Notes under the pieces: generated by a model | Seen by the model: the letters and a program-made list of their open reading frames with translations, nothing else | Databases searched by the model: none | What the model was told of the DNA's origin: nothing | In this document: positions 40,901 to 55,900 of the stretch, piece after piece | How positions within the stretch are numbered: position 1 is the first letter of the stretch | Layout: every line of letters starts with the position of its first letter | Program-made: the position numbers and the translations under genes | Assembly (NCBI GenBank): GCA_963995525.1 | Contig: OZ023207.1 | Location: forward strand, 33,304,681 to 33,368,680 | DNA from: Escarpia spicata | Lineage: Eukaryota > Annelida > Polychaeta > Sabellida > Siboglinidae | DNA: 64,000 nt | Reading direction: 5' to 3'

Positions 40901-43900
40901 CATTTATACTGACATATAAATTACACGTACCCGGAAACAAGCCATGCACAGACGGTTCAGTTGACGATGAAAATAATTCTGTCGATGGTGGCTTTTCTTC
41001 AGACGTTGTCTCTCCTCCGGTCGATGCTGTTGTAGTTATTGATGAAGCAGTTGTAACTGTTGCAGTAGTTGTTGCCGTACTTGTTGTGGTTGCCGTCGTT
41101 TTTGGTGATGTTGTCGTTCGTTTTGTGGTGGTTGTTATTGCCGGTGTACTTGTTGATGCTGCTTTGATGGCAAGTTTAAACGGTTGTTTTATTAGCACAT
41201 ACATTTATAGTCAATGAATAAAAAGTGTTTCTCATTTAGATGTTATTTTCACATTCGAACCATGTCATACACGCTATGCGACACACATCTTCTTTCATTC
41301 TAGTTTGCATAGCAACCCTATGTAAAACTTTGCAAAGTCGTCTGTAAGAATTTCATTTGGCGACAATACGTTTTAATGATAAGTCAACAAAGCAAGTGCA
41401 ACTGTTCCCACACAGCAGTATAAACTGCTATATTTAAAAAGCAATGCTCTATTAAAAAATATTACCAAAGACATATAATAAATCAATTGAAAATATATTT
41501 CAGAGACATACACTTTATGCCAATCGCCATAGTTACGGAATTTGTTCAAACCTTGTTCACAGTGAAAACCACCAAATCCAGAACTGCCGCAATCACACGT
41601 GTAACCGTTAAGTTTATCTACACATGTACCACCATTTTCGCATGGATTGCTTCTGCATTCTTTGATTTCTGCAATAGGAAACACAAATTTGATTCATGAA
41701 AGAAAGAAATGTACTAATATATAATGCAATCGGATTAGGCAGAAAAACATGGTCGTTGAGTAGAGAAGGGCATCATATAGGCAAATACTCATATCGCTAA
41801 TACACGTTTTCCAGTTTCGTACTTCAACGCGTGTTTTTTATCTTTAACATATATTTACAATCAACAATGAAAATATCCTATTGCATGTTGACAACAAAAA
41901 GAAACCGCACCTGAAGAACACTGCGGATCTGTGTAGCCAAGCGCACACAAACAGGTGTACGAGTCGACTGCATCCTCGCATGTCCCACCGTTCAGGCAAG
42001 GCTTGCTTTGGCATTCATCAACATCTACACATCGACGAAAGGACCAATGCATCAAAGAATCTATTATCATCAATGAATTGGCAAGTATTTTATTGCTATA
42101 GCTTAAATTAATCTTATACATTTCATTCAATCAATCAATCTGTCGACCAGACCGTAAATAGGAAGTTTATTTCCACAACCAAATAGTATAATATTTCAAA
42201 ATACAGCACAATTTATTGGAAGTACAAAAATACATAATTAATCAATAGTGTGATGGAAAGAGGAAGAGCAACATAATCACATTAATGAATTGTTCATATC
42301 CATTGATGCAGGGCTTAAGATATACACTTACCAAAATTGCAATCATTTCCTTTGTAACCCGCATGGCACAGACACCTGTAGATAGAGCCGTCATTATCGC
42401 CTAAACATGTTCCGCCGTTTTCGCAACCTTTCGTTTTGCACAAACCTACATCTGAAACAAAAAAGACAGTACACAATAATTATATGAAGACGATCTAGCG
42501 CAGGTATGTATCGTGTACAGCAAATATACTACTCCTGTTTTGAGTTAGGTTTATCAGACGTGTGTCTAATTAAACATACACATAGTATTACACGAGCTAT
42601 ATTACTTCTGATGCAATTTAGCGAATCCCGGTGTGTGAAGAACAAATACATCAAGTCAAATCTCGATTTACGGTCGGCTGCATCTATCTAACAATATGCC
42701 GCACTAGGACAGTCGAAGTAATGTCCGAAAGAGTAACATTTATCAAATTCATTCCTCTGATTCGAATAATAATAATTACTATACAGTTTATTTGCATAGC
42801 GTCCGAATCAACAACCAGATTGCTCTCAGATGCTTCACATACAAGTGCACGTAACTATGTAGATTTGTATGATAGATAGGAACAAAAATAATTCTAAAAT
42901 ATATATCATACAATAATAACAAAAACATTCATTACATAATTATTATACCTTGATGTACAAACAATTATAATTGATATGATAAATATTAAACAATATAAAA
43001 TAAATAAGTAAATTAAAATGTAATACATTATTTTAAAATAATAATAATAATTACATAACATTTAGGTAAGTGCATTTGATAAAGTCCACGTGATCATATC
43101 ACAGAAACGCTTCTCTAAAAAGGTGTGTTTTAAGAACTGTTTTGAACTCTGGCTGTGTTTTTGCCATCCTGACACAGTCCGGCAGTCAGTTTCATAGACT
43201 TGCTGCAGACAGCAAAACGAGTGACCGTCTGCGAAGGCGGCACTGACAGTAGCGGCAAAGACACCGATCTCAGTTGCCGATTCGGTTGACGTCGGTTCAG
43301 TAACTGCGCGAGATGACTCGGTGCCAGGTCATGCATCACAGAGTACGCAAATACAAGCACTATATATGTCTGGCGCACACAGACAGGTAACCAATGCAAG
43401 TGCGGCAGCACTGGAGTTACGTGGTCGTACTTCCTCGTACCGCACACGAGGTGGGCTGCGCAGTTTTCACACTTTGTTTTACAAGCATCGTCTGCGGTAG
43501 GCCATAGAGTAATACATTTGCATAATCGAGGCGTGAAGTCACGAGCGCGTGCACCAGGGTTTTGCATGCATCATCAGTGATGCTTCGTCGAATGTGTTCA
43601 ATGTTGCGAATCTGATTGTAGCACGACTTTGCTATCTGTGCATCCTGTGCTTCCATAGTTAGAACTCTGTTAAGTATGACTCCAAGGTTGCGTACGGATG
43701 ACTTCGGCGCAACCCGATGTTCGCCAATTGTCACGGAAATATCGGAGGGCAAATCGTTTCGTTGGTTTGAGGTGAGGAAGACGACTGCCTCTGACTTCTG
43801 GGTGTGTATCTTAACTAATTTTGTTCAAGCCAATCGATCACCTCCGCTACACATTGTTCAATGTTCGTTTTTGCTGCAGTGAGTGGTTTCTCGTGCTCAA

Positions 43901-46900
43901 CTGTCATATAAATTTCCGTGTCATCCGCATAACAATGATAATGCATGCCGTGTCGTGCAACGATGTCGCTCTTAGGTCTTGTGTATAAGCAGCATAATAT
44001 TGGCGCAAGCACAGACACGTGTGGGGCGCTACATTTAAAAACACAACCAGTCGACGTTGTGCTTTCCACGGCGACTTTCTGATAACGTTCAGTGATATAC
44101 GAATGCAAATGCCGAGACTGTGATGCCGAACGAATGTTCCCTTGAATCATCAAGAAATCAATTGTGATTAATTGCTTCAATGCGCTGAACAAATCTAACA
44201 TCACGAGAACAGTCTTGCACTTTCTATCCAGCGCCGCGGCGATGTCATTCTTGACTCACAGGAGCGCCGTCTCCGTCGAGTGGCCATGGCGGTAAGCTCA
44301 TTGAAAAGGATCACGCAATGGGTGATTGTTCAGATCTCAGTACGGTGTTGATTTAATTAACATTACAGCATCAACCTTTTATTAGCTCATATCATGTGTA
44401 CAGCGGTGGACTCAACATATTACCTAGAATATTCAACATTGGCCCGAATGCTGAATATAGGGTTGCCTGAACATATAATTTGCCAACTGTGACACCTTGC
44501 CATTTATACTGACATATAAATTACACGTACCCGGAAACAAGCCATGCACAGACGGTTCAGTTGACGATGAAAATAATTCTGTCGATGGTGGCTTTTCTTC
44601 AGACGTTGTCTCTCCTCCGGTCGATGCTGTTGTAGTTATTGATGAAGCAGTTGTAACTGTTGCAGTAGTTGTTGCCGTACTTGTTGTGGTTGCCGTCGTT
44701 TTTGGTGATGTTGTCGTTCGTTTTGTGGTGGTTGTTATTGCCGGTGTACTTGTTGATGCTGCTTTGATGGCAAGTTTAAACGGTTGTTTTATTAGCACAT
44801 ACATTTATAGTCAATGAATAAAAAGTGTTTCTCATTTAGATGTTATTTTCACATTCGAACCATGTCATACACGCTATGAGACACACATCTTCTTTCATTC
44901 TAGTTTGCATAGCGACCCTATGTAAAACTTTGCAAAGTCGTCTGTAAGAATTTCATTTGGCGACAATACGTTTTAATGATAAGTCAACAAAGCAAGTGCA
45001 ACTGTTCCCACACAGCAGTATAAACTGCTATATTTAAAAAGCAATGCTCTATTAAAAAATATTACCAAAGACATATAATAAATCAATTGAAAATATATTT
45101 CAGAGACATACACTTTATGCCAATCGCCATAGTTACGGAATTTGTTCAAACCTTGTTCACAGTGAAAACCACCAAATCCAGAACTGCCGCAATCACACGT
45201 GTAACCGTTAAGTTTATCTACACATGTACCACCATTTTCGCATGGATTGCTTCTGCATTCTTTGATTTCTGCAATAGGAAACACAAATTTGATTCATGAA
45301 AGAAAGAAATGTACTAATATATAATGCAATCGGATTAGGCAGAAAAACATGGTCGTTGAGTAGAGAAGGGCATCATATAGGCAAATACTCATATCGCTAA
45401 TACACGTTTTCCAGTTTCGTACTTCAACGCGTGTTTTTAATCTTTAATATATATTTACAATCAACAATGAAAATATCCTATTGCATGTTGACAAGAAAAA
45501 GAAACCGCACCTGAAGAACACTGCGGATCTGTGTAGCCAAGCGCACACAAACAGGTGTACGAGTCGACTGCATCCTCGCATGTCCCACCGTTCAGGCAAG
45601 GCTTGCTTTGGCATTCATCAACATCTACACATCGACGAAAGGAGCAATGCATCAAAGAATATATTATCATCAATGAATTGGCAAGTATTTTATTGCTATA
45701 GCTTAAATTAATCTTATACATTTCATTCAATCAATCAATCTGTCGACCAGACCGTAAATAGGAAGTTTATTTCCACAACCAAATAGTATAATATTTCTAA
45801 ATACAGCACAATTTATTGGAAGTACAAAAATACATAATTAATCAATAGTGTGATGGAAAGAGGAAGAGCAACATAATCACATTAATGAATTGTTCATATC
45901 CATTGATGCCGGGCTTAAGATATACACTTACCAAAATTGCAATCATTTCCTTTGTAACCCGCAGGGCACAGACACCTGTAGATAGAGCCGTCATTATCGC
46001 CTAAACATGTTCCGCCGTTTTCGCAACGTTTCGTTTTGCACAAACCTACATCTGAAACAAAAAAGAGAGGACACAATAATTATATGAAGACGATCTAGCG
46101 CAGGTATGTATCGTGTACAGCAAATATACTACTCCTGTTTTGAGTTAAGTTTATCAGGCGTGTGTCTAATTAAACATACACATAGTATTACACGAGCTAT
46201 ATTACTTCTGCTGCAATTTAGCGAATCCAGGTGTGTGAAGAACAAATACATCAAGTCAAATCTCGATTTACGGTCGGCTGCATCTATCTAACAATATGCC
46301 GCACTAGGACAGTCGAAGTAATGTCCGAAAGAGTAACATTTATCAAATTCATTCCTCTGATTCGAATAATAATAATTACTATACAGTTTATTTGCATAGC
46401 GCCCGAATCAACAACCAGATTGCTCTCAGATGCTTCACATACAAGTGCACGTAACTATGTAGATTTGTATGATAGATAGGAACAAAAATAATTCTAAAAT
46501 ATATATCATACAATAATAACGAAAAAATTCATTACATAATTATTAGACCTTCATGTACAAACAATTATAATTGATATGATAAATATTAAACAATATAAAA
46601 TAAATAAGTAAATTAAAATGTAATAAATTATTTTAAAATAATAATAATAATTACATAACATTTAGGTAAGTGCATTTGATAAAGTCCACGTGATCATATC
46701 ACAGAAACGCTTCTCTAAAAAGGTGTGTTTTAAGAACTGTTTTGAACTCTGGTTGTGTTTTTGCCATCCTGACACAGTCCGGCAGTCTGTTTCATAGACT
46801 TGCTGCAGACAGCAAAACGAGTGACCGTCTGCGAAGGCGGCACTGACAGTAGCGGCAAAGACACCGATCTCAGTTGCCGATTCGGTTGACGTCGGTTCAG

Positions 46901-49900
46901 TAACTGCGAGAGATGATTCGGTGCCAGGTCATGCATCACAGAGTACGCACATACAAGCACACTATATGTCTGGCGCACACAGACAGGTAACCAATGCAAG
47001 TGCGGCAGCACTGGAGTTACGTGGTCGTACTTCCTCGTACCGCACACGAGGTGGGCTGCGCAGTTTTCACACTTTGTTTTACAAGCATCGTCTGCGGTAG
47101 GCCATAGAGTAATAAATTTGCATAATCGAGGCGTGAAGTCACGAGCGCGTGCACCAGGGTTTTGCATGCATCATCAGTGATGCTTCGTCGAATGTGTTCA
47201 ATGTTGCGAATCTGATTGTAGCACGACTTTGCTATCTGTGCATCCTGTGCTTCCATAGTTAGAACTCTGTCAAGTATGACTCCAAGGTTGCGTACGGATG
47301 ACTTCGGCGCAACCCGATGTTCGCCAATTGTCACGGAAATATCGGAGGGCAAATCGTTTCGTTGTTTTGAGGTGAGGAAGACGACTGCCTCTGACTTCTG
47401 GGTGTGTATCTTAACTAATTTTGTTCAAGCCAATCGATCACCTCCGCTACACATTGTTCAATGTTCGTTTTTGCTGCAGTGAGTGGTTTCTCGTGCTCAA
47501 CTGTCATATAAATGTCCGTGTCATCCGCATAACAATGATACTGCATGCCGTGTCGTGCAACGATGTCGCTCTTAGGTCTTGTGTATAAGCAGCATAATAT
47601 TGACCCAAGCACAGACACGTGTGGGGCGCTACATTTAAAAACACAACCAGTCGACGTTGTGCTTTCCACGGCGACTTTCTGATAACGTCCAGTGATATAC
47701 GAATGCAAATGCCGAGACTGTGATGCCGAACGAATGTTCCCTTGAATCATCAAGAAATCAATTGTGATTAATTGCTTCAATGCGCTGAACAAATCTAACA
47801 TCACGAGAACAGTCTTGCACTTTCTATCCAGCGCCGCGGCGATGTCATTCTTGACTCACAGGAGCGCCGTCTCCGTCGAGTGGCCATGGCGGTAAGCTCA
47901 TTGAAAAGGATCACGCAATGGGTGATTGTTCAGATCTCAGTACGGTGTTGATTTAATTAACATTACAGCATCAACCTTTTATTAGCTCATATCATGTGTA
48001 CAGCGGTGGACTCAACATATTACCTAGAATATTCAACATTGGCCCGAATGCTGAATATAGGGTTGCCTGAACATATAATTTGCCAACTGTGACACCTTGC
48101 CATTTATACTGACATATAAATTACACGTACCCGGAAACAAGCCATGCACAGACGGTTCAGTTGACGATGAAAATAATTCTGTCGATGGTGGCTTTTCTTC
48201 AGACGTTGTCTCTCCTCCGGTCGATGCTGTTGTAGTTATTGATGAAGCAGTTGTAACTGTTGCAGTAGTTGTTGCCGTACTTGTTGTGGTTGCCGTCGTT
48301 TTTGGTGATGTTGTCGTTCGTTTTGTGGTGGTTGTTATTGCCGGTGTACTTGTTGATGCTGCTTTGATGGCAAGTTTAAACGGTTGTTTTATTAGCACAT
48401 ACATTAATAGTCAATGAATAGAAAGTGTTTCTCATTTAGATGTTATTTTCACATTCGAACCATGTCATACACGCTATGCGACACACATCTTCTTTCATTC
48501 AAGTTTGCATAGCAACCCTATGTAAAACTTTGCAAAGTCGTCTGTAAGAATTTCATTTGGCGACAATACGTTTTAATGATAAGTCAACAAAGCAAGTGCA
48601 ACTGTTCCCACACAGCAGAATAAACTGCTATATTTAAAAAGCAATGCTCTATTAAAAAATATTACCAAAGACATATAATAAATCAATTGAAATATATTTC
48701 AGAGACATACACTTTATGCCAATCGCCATAGTTACGGAATTTGTTCAAACCTTGTTCACAGTGAAAACCACCAAATCCAGAACTGCCGCAATCACACGTG
48801 TAACCGTTAAGTTTATCTACACATGTACCACCATTTTCGCATGGATTGCTTCTGCATTCTTTGATTTCTGCAACAGGAAACACAAATTTGATTCATGAAA
48901 GAAAGAAATGTACCAATATATAATGCAATCGGATTAGGCAGAAAAACATGGTCGTTGAGTAGAGAAGGGCATCATATAGGCAAATACTCATATCGCTAAT
49001 ACACGTTTTCCAGTTTCGTACTTCAACGCGTGTTTTTAATCTTTAATATATATTTACAATCAACAATGAAAATATCCTATTGAATGTTGACAACAAAAAG
49101 AAACCGCACCTGAAGAACACTGCGGATCTGTGTAGCCAAGCGCACACAAACAGGTGTACGAGTCGACTGCATCCTCGCATGTCCCACCGTTCAGGCAAGG
49201 CTTGCTTTGGCATTCATCAACATCTACACATCGACGAAAGGAGCAATGCATCAAAGAATATATTATCATCAATAAATTGGCAAGTATTTTATTGCTATAG
49301 CTTAAATTAATCTTATACATTTCATTCAATCAATCAATCTGTCGACCAGACCGTAAATAGGAAGTTTATTTCCACAACCAAATAGTATAATATTTCTAAA
49401 TACAGCACAATTTATTGGAAGTACAAAAATACATAATTAATCAATAGTGTGATGGAAAGAGGAAGAGCAACATAATCACATTAATGAATTGTTCATATCC
49501 ATTGATGCCGGGCTTAAGATATACACTTACCAAAATTGCAATCATTTCCTTTGTAACCCGCAGGGCACAGACACCTGTAGATAGAGCCGTCATTATCGCC
49601 TAAACATGTTCCGCCGTTTTCGCAACGTTTCGTTTTGCACAAACCTACATCTGAAACAAAAAAGAGAGGACACAATAATTATATGAAGACGATCTAGCGC
49701 AGGTATGTATCGTGTACAGCAAATATACTACTCCTGTTTTGAGTTAAGTTTATCAGGCGTGTGTCTAATTAAACATACACATAGTATTACACGAGCTATA
49801 TTACTTCTGCTGCAATTTAGCGAATCCAGGTGTGTGAAGAACAAATACATCAAGTCAAATCTCGATTTACGGTCGGCTGCATCTATCTAACAATATGCCG

Positions 49901-52900
49901 CACTAGGACAGTCGAAGTAATGTCCGAAAGAGTAACATTTATCAAATTCATTCCTCTGATTCGAATAATAATAATTACTATACAGTTTATTTGCATAGCG
50001 CCCGAATCAACAACCAGATTGCTCTCAGATGCTTCACATACAAGTGCACGTAACTATGTAGATTTGTATGATAGATAGGAACAAAAATAATTCTAAAATA
50101 TATATCATACAATAATAACGAAAACATTCATTACATAATTATTAGACCTTCATGTACAAACAATTATAATTGATATGATAAATATTAAACAATATAAAAT
50201 AAATAAGTAAATTAAAATGTAATAAATTATTTTAAAATAATAATAATAATTACATAACATTTAGGTAAATGCATTTGATAAAGTCCACGTGATCATATCA
50301 CAGAAACGCTTCTCTAAAAAGGTGTGTTTTAAGAACTGTTTTGAACTCTGGCTGTGTTTTTGCCATCCTGACACAGTCCGGCAGTCTGTTTCATAGACTT
50401 GCTGCAGACAGCAAAACGAGTGACCGTCTGCGAAGGCGGCACTGACAGTAGCGGCAAAGACACCGATCTCAGTTGCCGATTCGGTTGACGTCGGTTCAGT
50501 AACTGCGCGAGATGACTCGGTGCCACGTCATGCATCACAGAGTACGCACATACAAGCACACTATATGTCTGGCGCACACAGACAGGTAACCAATGCAAGT
50601 GCGGCAGCACTGGAGTTACGTGGTCGTACTTCCTCGTACCGCACACGAGGTGGGCTGCGCAGTTTTCACACTTTGTTTTACAAGCATCGTCTGCGGTAGG
50701 CCATAGAGTAATACATTTGCATAATCGAGGCGTGAAGTCACGAGCGCGTGCACCAGGGTTTTGCATGCATCATCAGTGATGCTTCGTCGAATGTGTTCAA
50801 TGTTGCGAATCTGATTGTAGCACGACTTTGCTATCTGTGCATCCTGTGCTTCCATAGTTAGAACTCTGTCAAGTATGACTCCAAGTTTGCGTACGGATGA
50901 CTTCGGCGCAACCCGATGTTCGCCAATTGTCACGGAAATATCGGAGGGCAAATCGTTTCGTTGTTTTGAGGTGAGGAAGACGACTGCCTCTGACTTCTGG
51001 GTGTGTATCTTAACTAATTTTGTTCAAGCCAATCGATCACCTCCGCTACACATTGTTCAATGTTCGTTTTTGCTGCAGTGAGTGGTTTCTCGTGCTCAAC
51101 TGTCATATAAATGTCCGTGTCATCCGCATAACAATGATACTGCATGCCGTGACGTGCAACGATGTCGCTCTTAGGTCTTGTGTATAAGCAGCATAATATT
51201 GACCCAAGCACAGACACGTGTGGGGCGCTACATTTAAAAACACAACCAGTCGACGTTGTGCTTTCCACGGCGACTTTCTGATAACGTTCAGTGATATACG
51301 AATGCAAATGCCGAGACTGTGATGCCGAACGAATGTTCCCTTGAATCATCAAGAAATCAATTGTGATTAATTGCTTCAATGCGCTGAACAAATCTAACAT
51401 CACGAGAACAGTCTTGCACTTTCTATCCAGCGCCGCGGCGATGTCATTCTTGACTCACAGGAGCGCCGTCTCCGTCGAGTGGCCATGGCGGTAAGCTCAT
51501 TGAAAAGGATCACGCAATGGGTGATTGTTCAGATCTCAGTACGGTGTTGATTTAATTAACATTACAGCATCAACCTTTTATTAGCTCATATCATGTGTAC
51601 AGCGGTGGACTCAACATATTACCTAGAATATTCAACATTGGCCCGAATGCTGAATATAGGGTTGCCTGAACATATAATTTGCCAACTGTGACACCTTGCC
51701 ATTTATACTGACATATAAATTACACGTACCCGGAAACAAGCCATGCACAGACGGTTCAGTTGACGATGAAAATAATTCTGTCGATGGTGGCTTTTCTTCA
51801 GACGTTGTCTCTCCTCCGGTCGATGCTGTTGTAGTTATTGATGAAGCAGTTGTAACTGTTGCAGTAGTTGTTGCCGTACTTGTTGTGGTTGCCGTCGTTT
51901 TTGGTGATGTTGTCGTTCGTTTTGTGGTGGTTGTTATTGCCGGTGTACTTGTTGATGCTGCTTTGATGGCAAGTTTAAACGGTTGTTTTGTTAGCACATA
52001 CATTTATAGTCAATGAATAAAAAGTGTTTCTCATTTAGATGTTATTTTCACATTCGAACCATGTCATACACGCTATGCGACACACATCTTCTTTCATTCT
52101 AGTTTGCATAGCAACCCTATGTAAAACTTTGCAAAGTCGTCTGTAAGAATTTCATTTGGCGACAATACGTTTTAATGATAAGTCAACAAAGCAAGTGCAA
52201 CTGTTCCCACACAGCAGTATAAACTGCTATATTTAAAAAGCAATGCTCTATTAAAAAATATTACCAAAGACATATAATAAATCAATTGAAAATATATTTC
52301 AGAGACATACACTTTATGCCAATCGCCATAGTTACGGAATTTGTTCAAACCTTGTTCACAGTGAAAACCACCAAATCCAGAACTGCCGCAATCACACGTG
52401 TAACCGTTAAGTTTATCTACACATGTACCACCATTTTCGCATGGATTGCTTCTGCATTCTTTGATTTCTGCAATAGGAAACACAAATTTGATTCATGAAA
52501 GAAAGAAATGTACTAATATATAATGCAATCGGATTAGGCAGAAAAACATGGTCGTTGAGTAGAGAAGGGCATCATATAGGCAAATACTCATATCGCTAAT
52601 ACACGTTTTCCAGTTTCGTACTTCAGCGCGTGTTTTTAATCTTTAATATATATTTACAATCAACAATGAAAATATCCTATTGCATGTTGACAACAAAAAG
52701 AAACCGCACCTGAAGAACACTGCGGATCTGTGTAGCCAAGCGCACACAAACAGGTGTACGAGTCGACTGCATCCTCGCATGTCCCACCGTTCAGGCAAGG
52801 CTTGCTTTGGCATTCATCAACATCTACACATCGACGAAAGGAGCAATGCATCAAAGAATATATTATCATCAATGAATTGGCAAGTATTTTATTGCTATAG

Positions 52901-55900
52901 CTTAAATTAATCTTATACATTTCATTCAATCAATCAATCTGTCGACCAGACCGTAAATAGGAAGTTTATTTCCACAACCAAATAGTTTAATATTTCTAAA
53001 TACAGCACAATTTATTGGAAGTACAAAAATACATAATTAATCAATAGTGTGATGGAAAGAGGAAGAGCAACATAATCACATTAATGAATTGTTCATATCC
53101 ATTGATGCTGGGCTTAAGATATACACTTACCAAAATTGCAATCATTTCCTTTGTAACCCGCAGGGCACAGACACCTGTAGATAGAGCCGTCATTATCGCC
53201 TAAACATGTTCCGCCGTTTTCGCAACGTTTCGTTTTGCACAAACCTACATCTGAAACAAAAAAGACAGGACACAATAATTATATGAAGACGATCTAGCGC
53301 TTTTATGTATCGTGTACAGCAAATATACTACTCCTGTTTTGAGTTAAGTTTATCAGGCGTGTGTCTAATTAAACATACACATAGTATTACACGAGCTATA
53401 TTACTTCTGCTGCAATTTAGCGAATTCATTTGTGTGAAGAACAAATACATCAAGTCAAATCTCGATTTACGGTCGGCTGCATCTATCTAACAATATGCCG
53501 CACTAGGACAGTCGAAGTAATGTCCGAAAGAGTAACATTTATCAAATTCATTCCTCTGATTCGAATAATAATAATTACTATACAGTTTATTTGCATAGCG
53601 CCCGAATCAACAACCAGATTGCTCTCAGATGCTTCACATACAAGTGCACGTAACTATGTAGATTTGTATGATAGATAGGAACAAAAATAATTCTAAAATA
53701 TATATCATACAATAATAACGAAAACATTCATTACATAATTATTATACCTTCATGTACAAACAATTATAATTGATATGATAAATATTAAACAATATAAAAT
53801 AAATAAGTAAATTAAAATGTAATAAATTATCTTAAAATAATAATAATAATTACATAACATTTAGGTAAGTGCATTTGATAAAGTCCACGTGATCATATCA
53901 CAGAAACGCTTCTCTAAAAAGGTGTGTTTTAAGAACTGTTTTGAACTCTGGCTGTGTTTTTGCCATCCTGACACAGTCCGGCAGTCTGTTTCATAGACTT
54001 GCTGCAGACAGCAAAACGAGTGACCGTCTGCGAAGGCGGCACTGACAGTAGCGGCAAAGACACCGATCTCAGTTGCCGATTCGGTTGACGTCGGTTCAGT
54101 AACTGCGCGAGATGACTCGGTGCCACGTCATGCATCACAGAGTACGCACATACAAGCACACTATATGTCTGGCGCACACAGACAGGTAACCAATGCAAGT
54201 GCGGCAGCACTGGAGTTACGTGGTCGTACTTCCTCGTACCGCACACGAGGTGGGCTGCGCAGTTTTCACACTTTGTTTTACAAGCATCGTCTGCGGTAGG
54301 CCATAGAGTAATACATTTGCATAATCGAGGCGTGAAGTCACGAGCGCGTGCACCAGGGTTTTGCATGCATCATCAGTGATGCTTCGTCGAATGTGTTCAA
54401 TGTTGCGAATCTGATTGTAGCACGACTTTGCTATCTGTGCATCCTGTGCTTCCATAGTTAGAACTCTGTCAAGTATGACTCCAAGTTTGCGTACGGATGA
54501 CTTCGGCGCAACCCGATGTTCGCCAATTGTCACGGAAATATCGGAAGGCAAATCGTTTCGTTGTTTTGAGGTGAGGAAGACGACTGCCTCTGACTTCTGG
54601 GTGTGTATCTTAACTAATTTTGTTCAAGCCAATCGATCACCTCCGCTACACATTGTTCAATGTTCGTTTTTGCTGCAGTGAGTGGTTTCTCGTGCTCAAC
54701 TGTCATATAAATGTCCGTGTCATCCGCATAACAATGATACTGCATGCCGTGACGTGCAACGATGTCGCTCTTAGGTCTTGTGTATAAGCAGCATAATATT
54801 GACCCAAGCACAGACACGTGTGGGGCGCTACATTTAAAAACACAACCAGTCGACGTTGTGCTTTCCACGGCGACTTTCTGATAACGTTCAGTGATATACG
54901 AATGCAAATGCCGAGACTGTGATGCCGAACGAATGTTCCCTTGAATCATCAAGAAATCAATTGTGATTAATTGCTTCAATGCGCTGAACAAATCTAACAT
55001 CACGAGAACAGTCTTGCACTTTCTATCCAGCGCCGCGGCGATGTCATTCTTGACTCACAGGAGCGCCGTCTCCGTCGAGTGGCCATGGCGGTAAGCTCAT
55101 TGAAAAGGATCACGCAATGGGTGATTGTTCAGATCTCAGTACGGTGTTGATTTAATTAACATTACAGCATCAACCTTTTATTAGCTCATATCATGTGTAC
55201 AGCGGTGGACTCAACATATTACCTAGAATATTCAACATTGGCCCGAATGCTGAATATAGGGTTGCCTGAACATATAATTTGCCAACTGTGACACCTTGCC
55301 ATTTATACTGACATATAAATTACACGTACCCGGAAACAAGCCATGCACAGACGGTTCAGTTGACGATGAAAATAATTCTGTCGATGGTGGCTTTTCTTCA
55401 GACGTTGTCTCTCCTCCGGTCGATGCTGTTGTAGTTATTGATGAAGCAGTTGTAACTGTTGCAGTAGTTGTTGCCGTACTTGTTGTGGTTGCCGTCGTTT
55501 TTGGTGATGTTGTCGTTCGTTTTGTGGTGGTTGTTATTGCCGGTGTACTTGTTGATGCTGCTTTGATGGCAAGTTTAAACGGTTGTTTTATTAGCACATA
55601 CATTTATAGTCAATGAATAAAAAGTGTTTCTCATTTAGATGTTATTTTCACATTCGAACCATGTCATACACGCTATGCGACACACATCTTCTTTCATTCT
55701 AGTTTGCATAGCAACCCTATGTAAAACTTTGCAAAGTCGTCTGTAAGAATTTCATTTGGCGACAATACGTTTTAATGATAAGTCAACAAAGCAAGTGCAA
55801 CTGTTCCCACACAGCAGTATAAACTGCTATATTTAAAAAGCAATGCTCTATTAAAAAATATTACCAAAGACATATAATAAATCAATTGAAAATATATTTC

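Larger units (their letters stand above)
35658..50056. repeat. Higher-order block, copy 1 (units 11-14)
   Basis: Four distinct units that recur in the same order 14,399 bp downstream. Private markers of each unit (for example 37591, 40146, 42952, 46752) all reappear. The left edge lies between about 35,432, where unit 10 and unit 14 flanks still differ, and 35,868, the first private shared base. Confidence 0.92.
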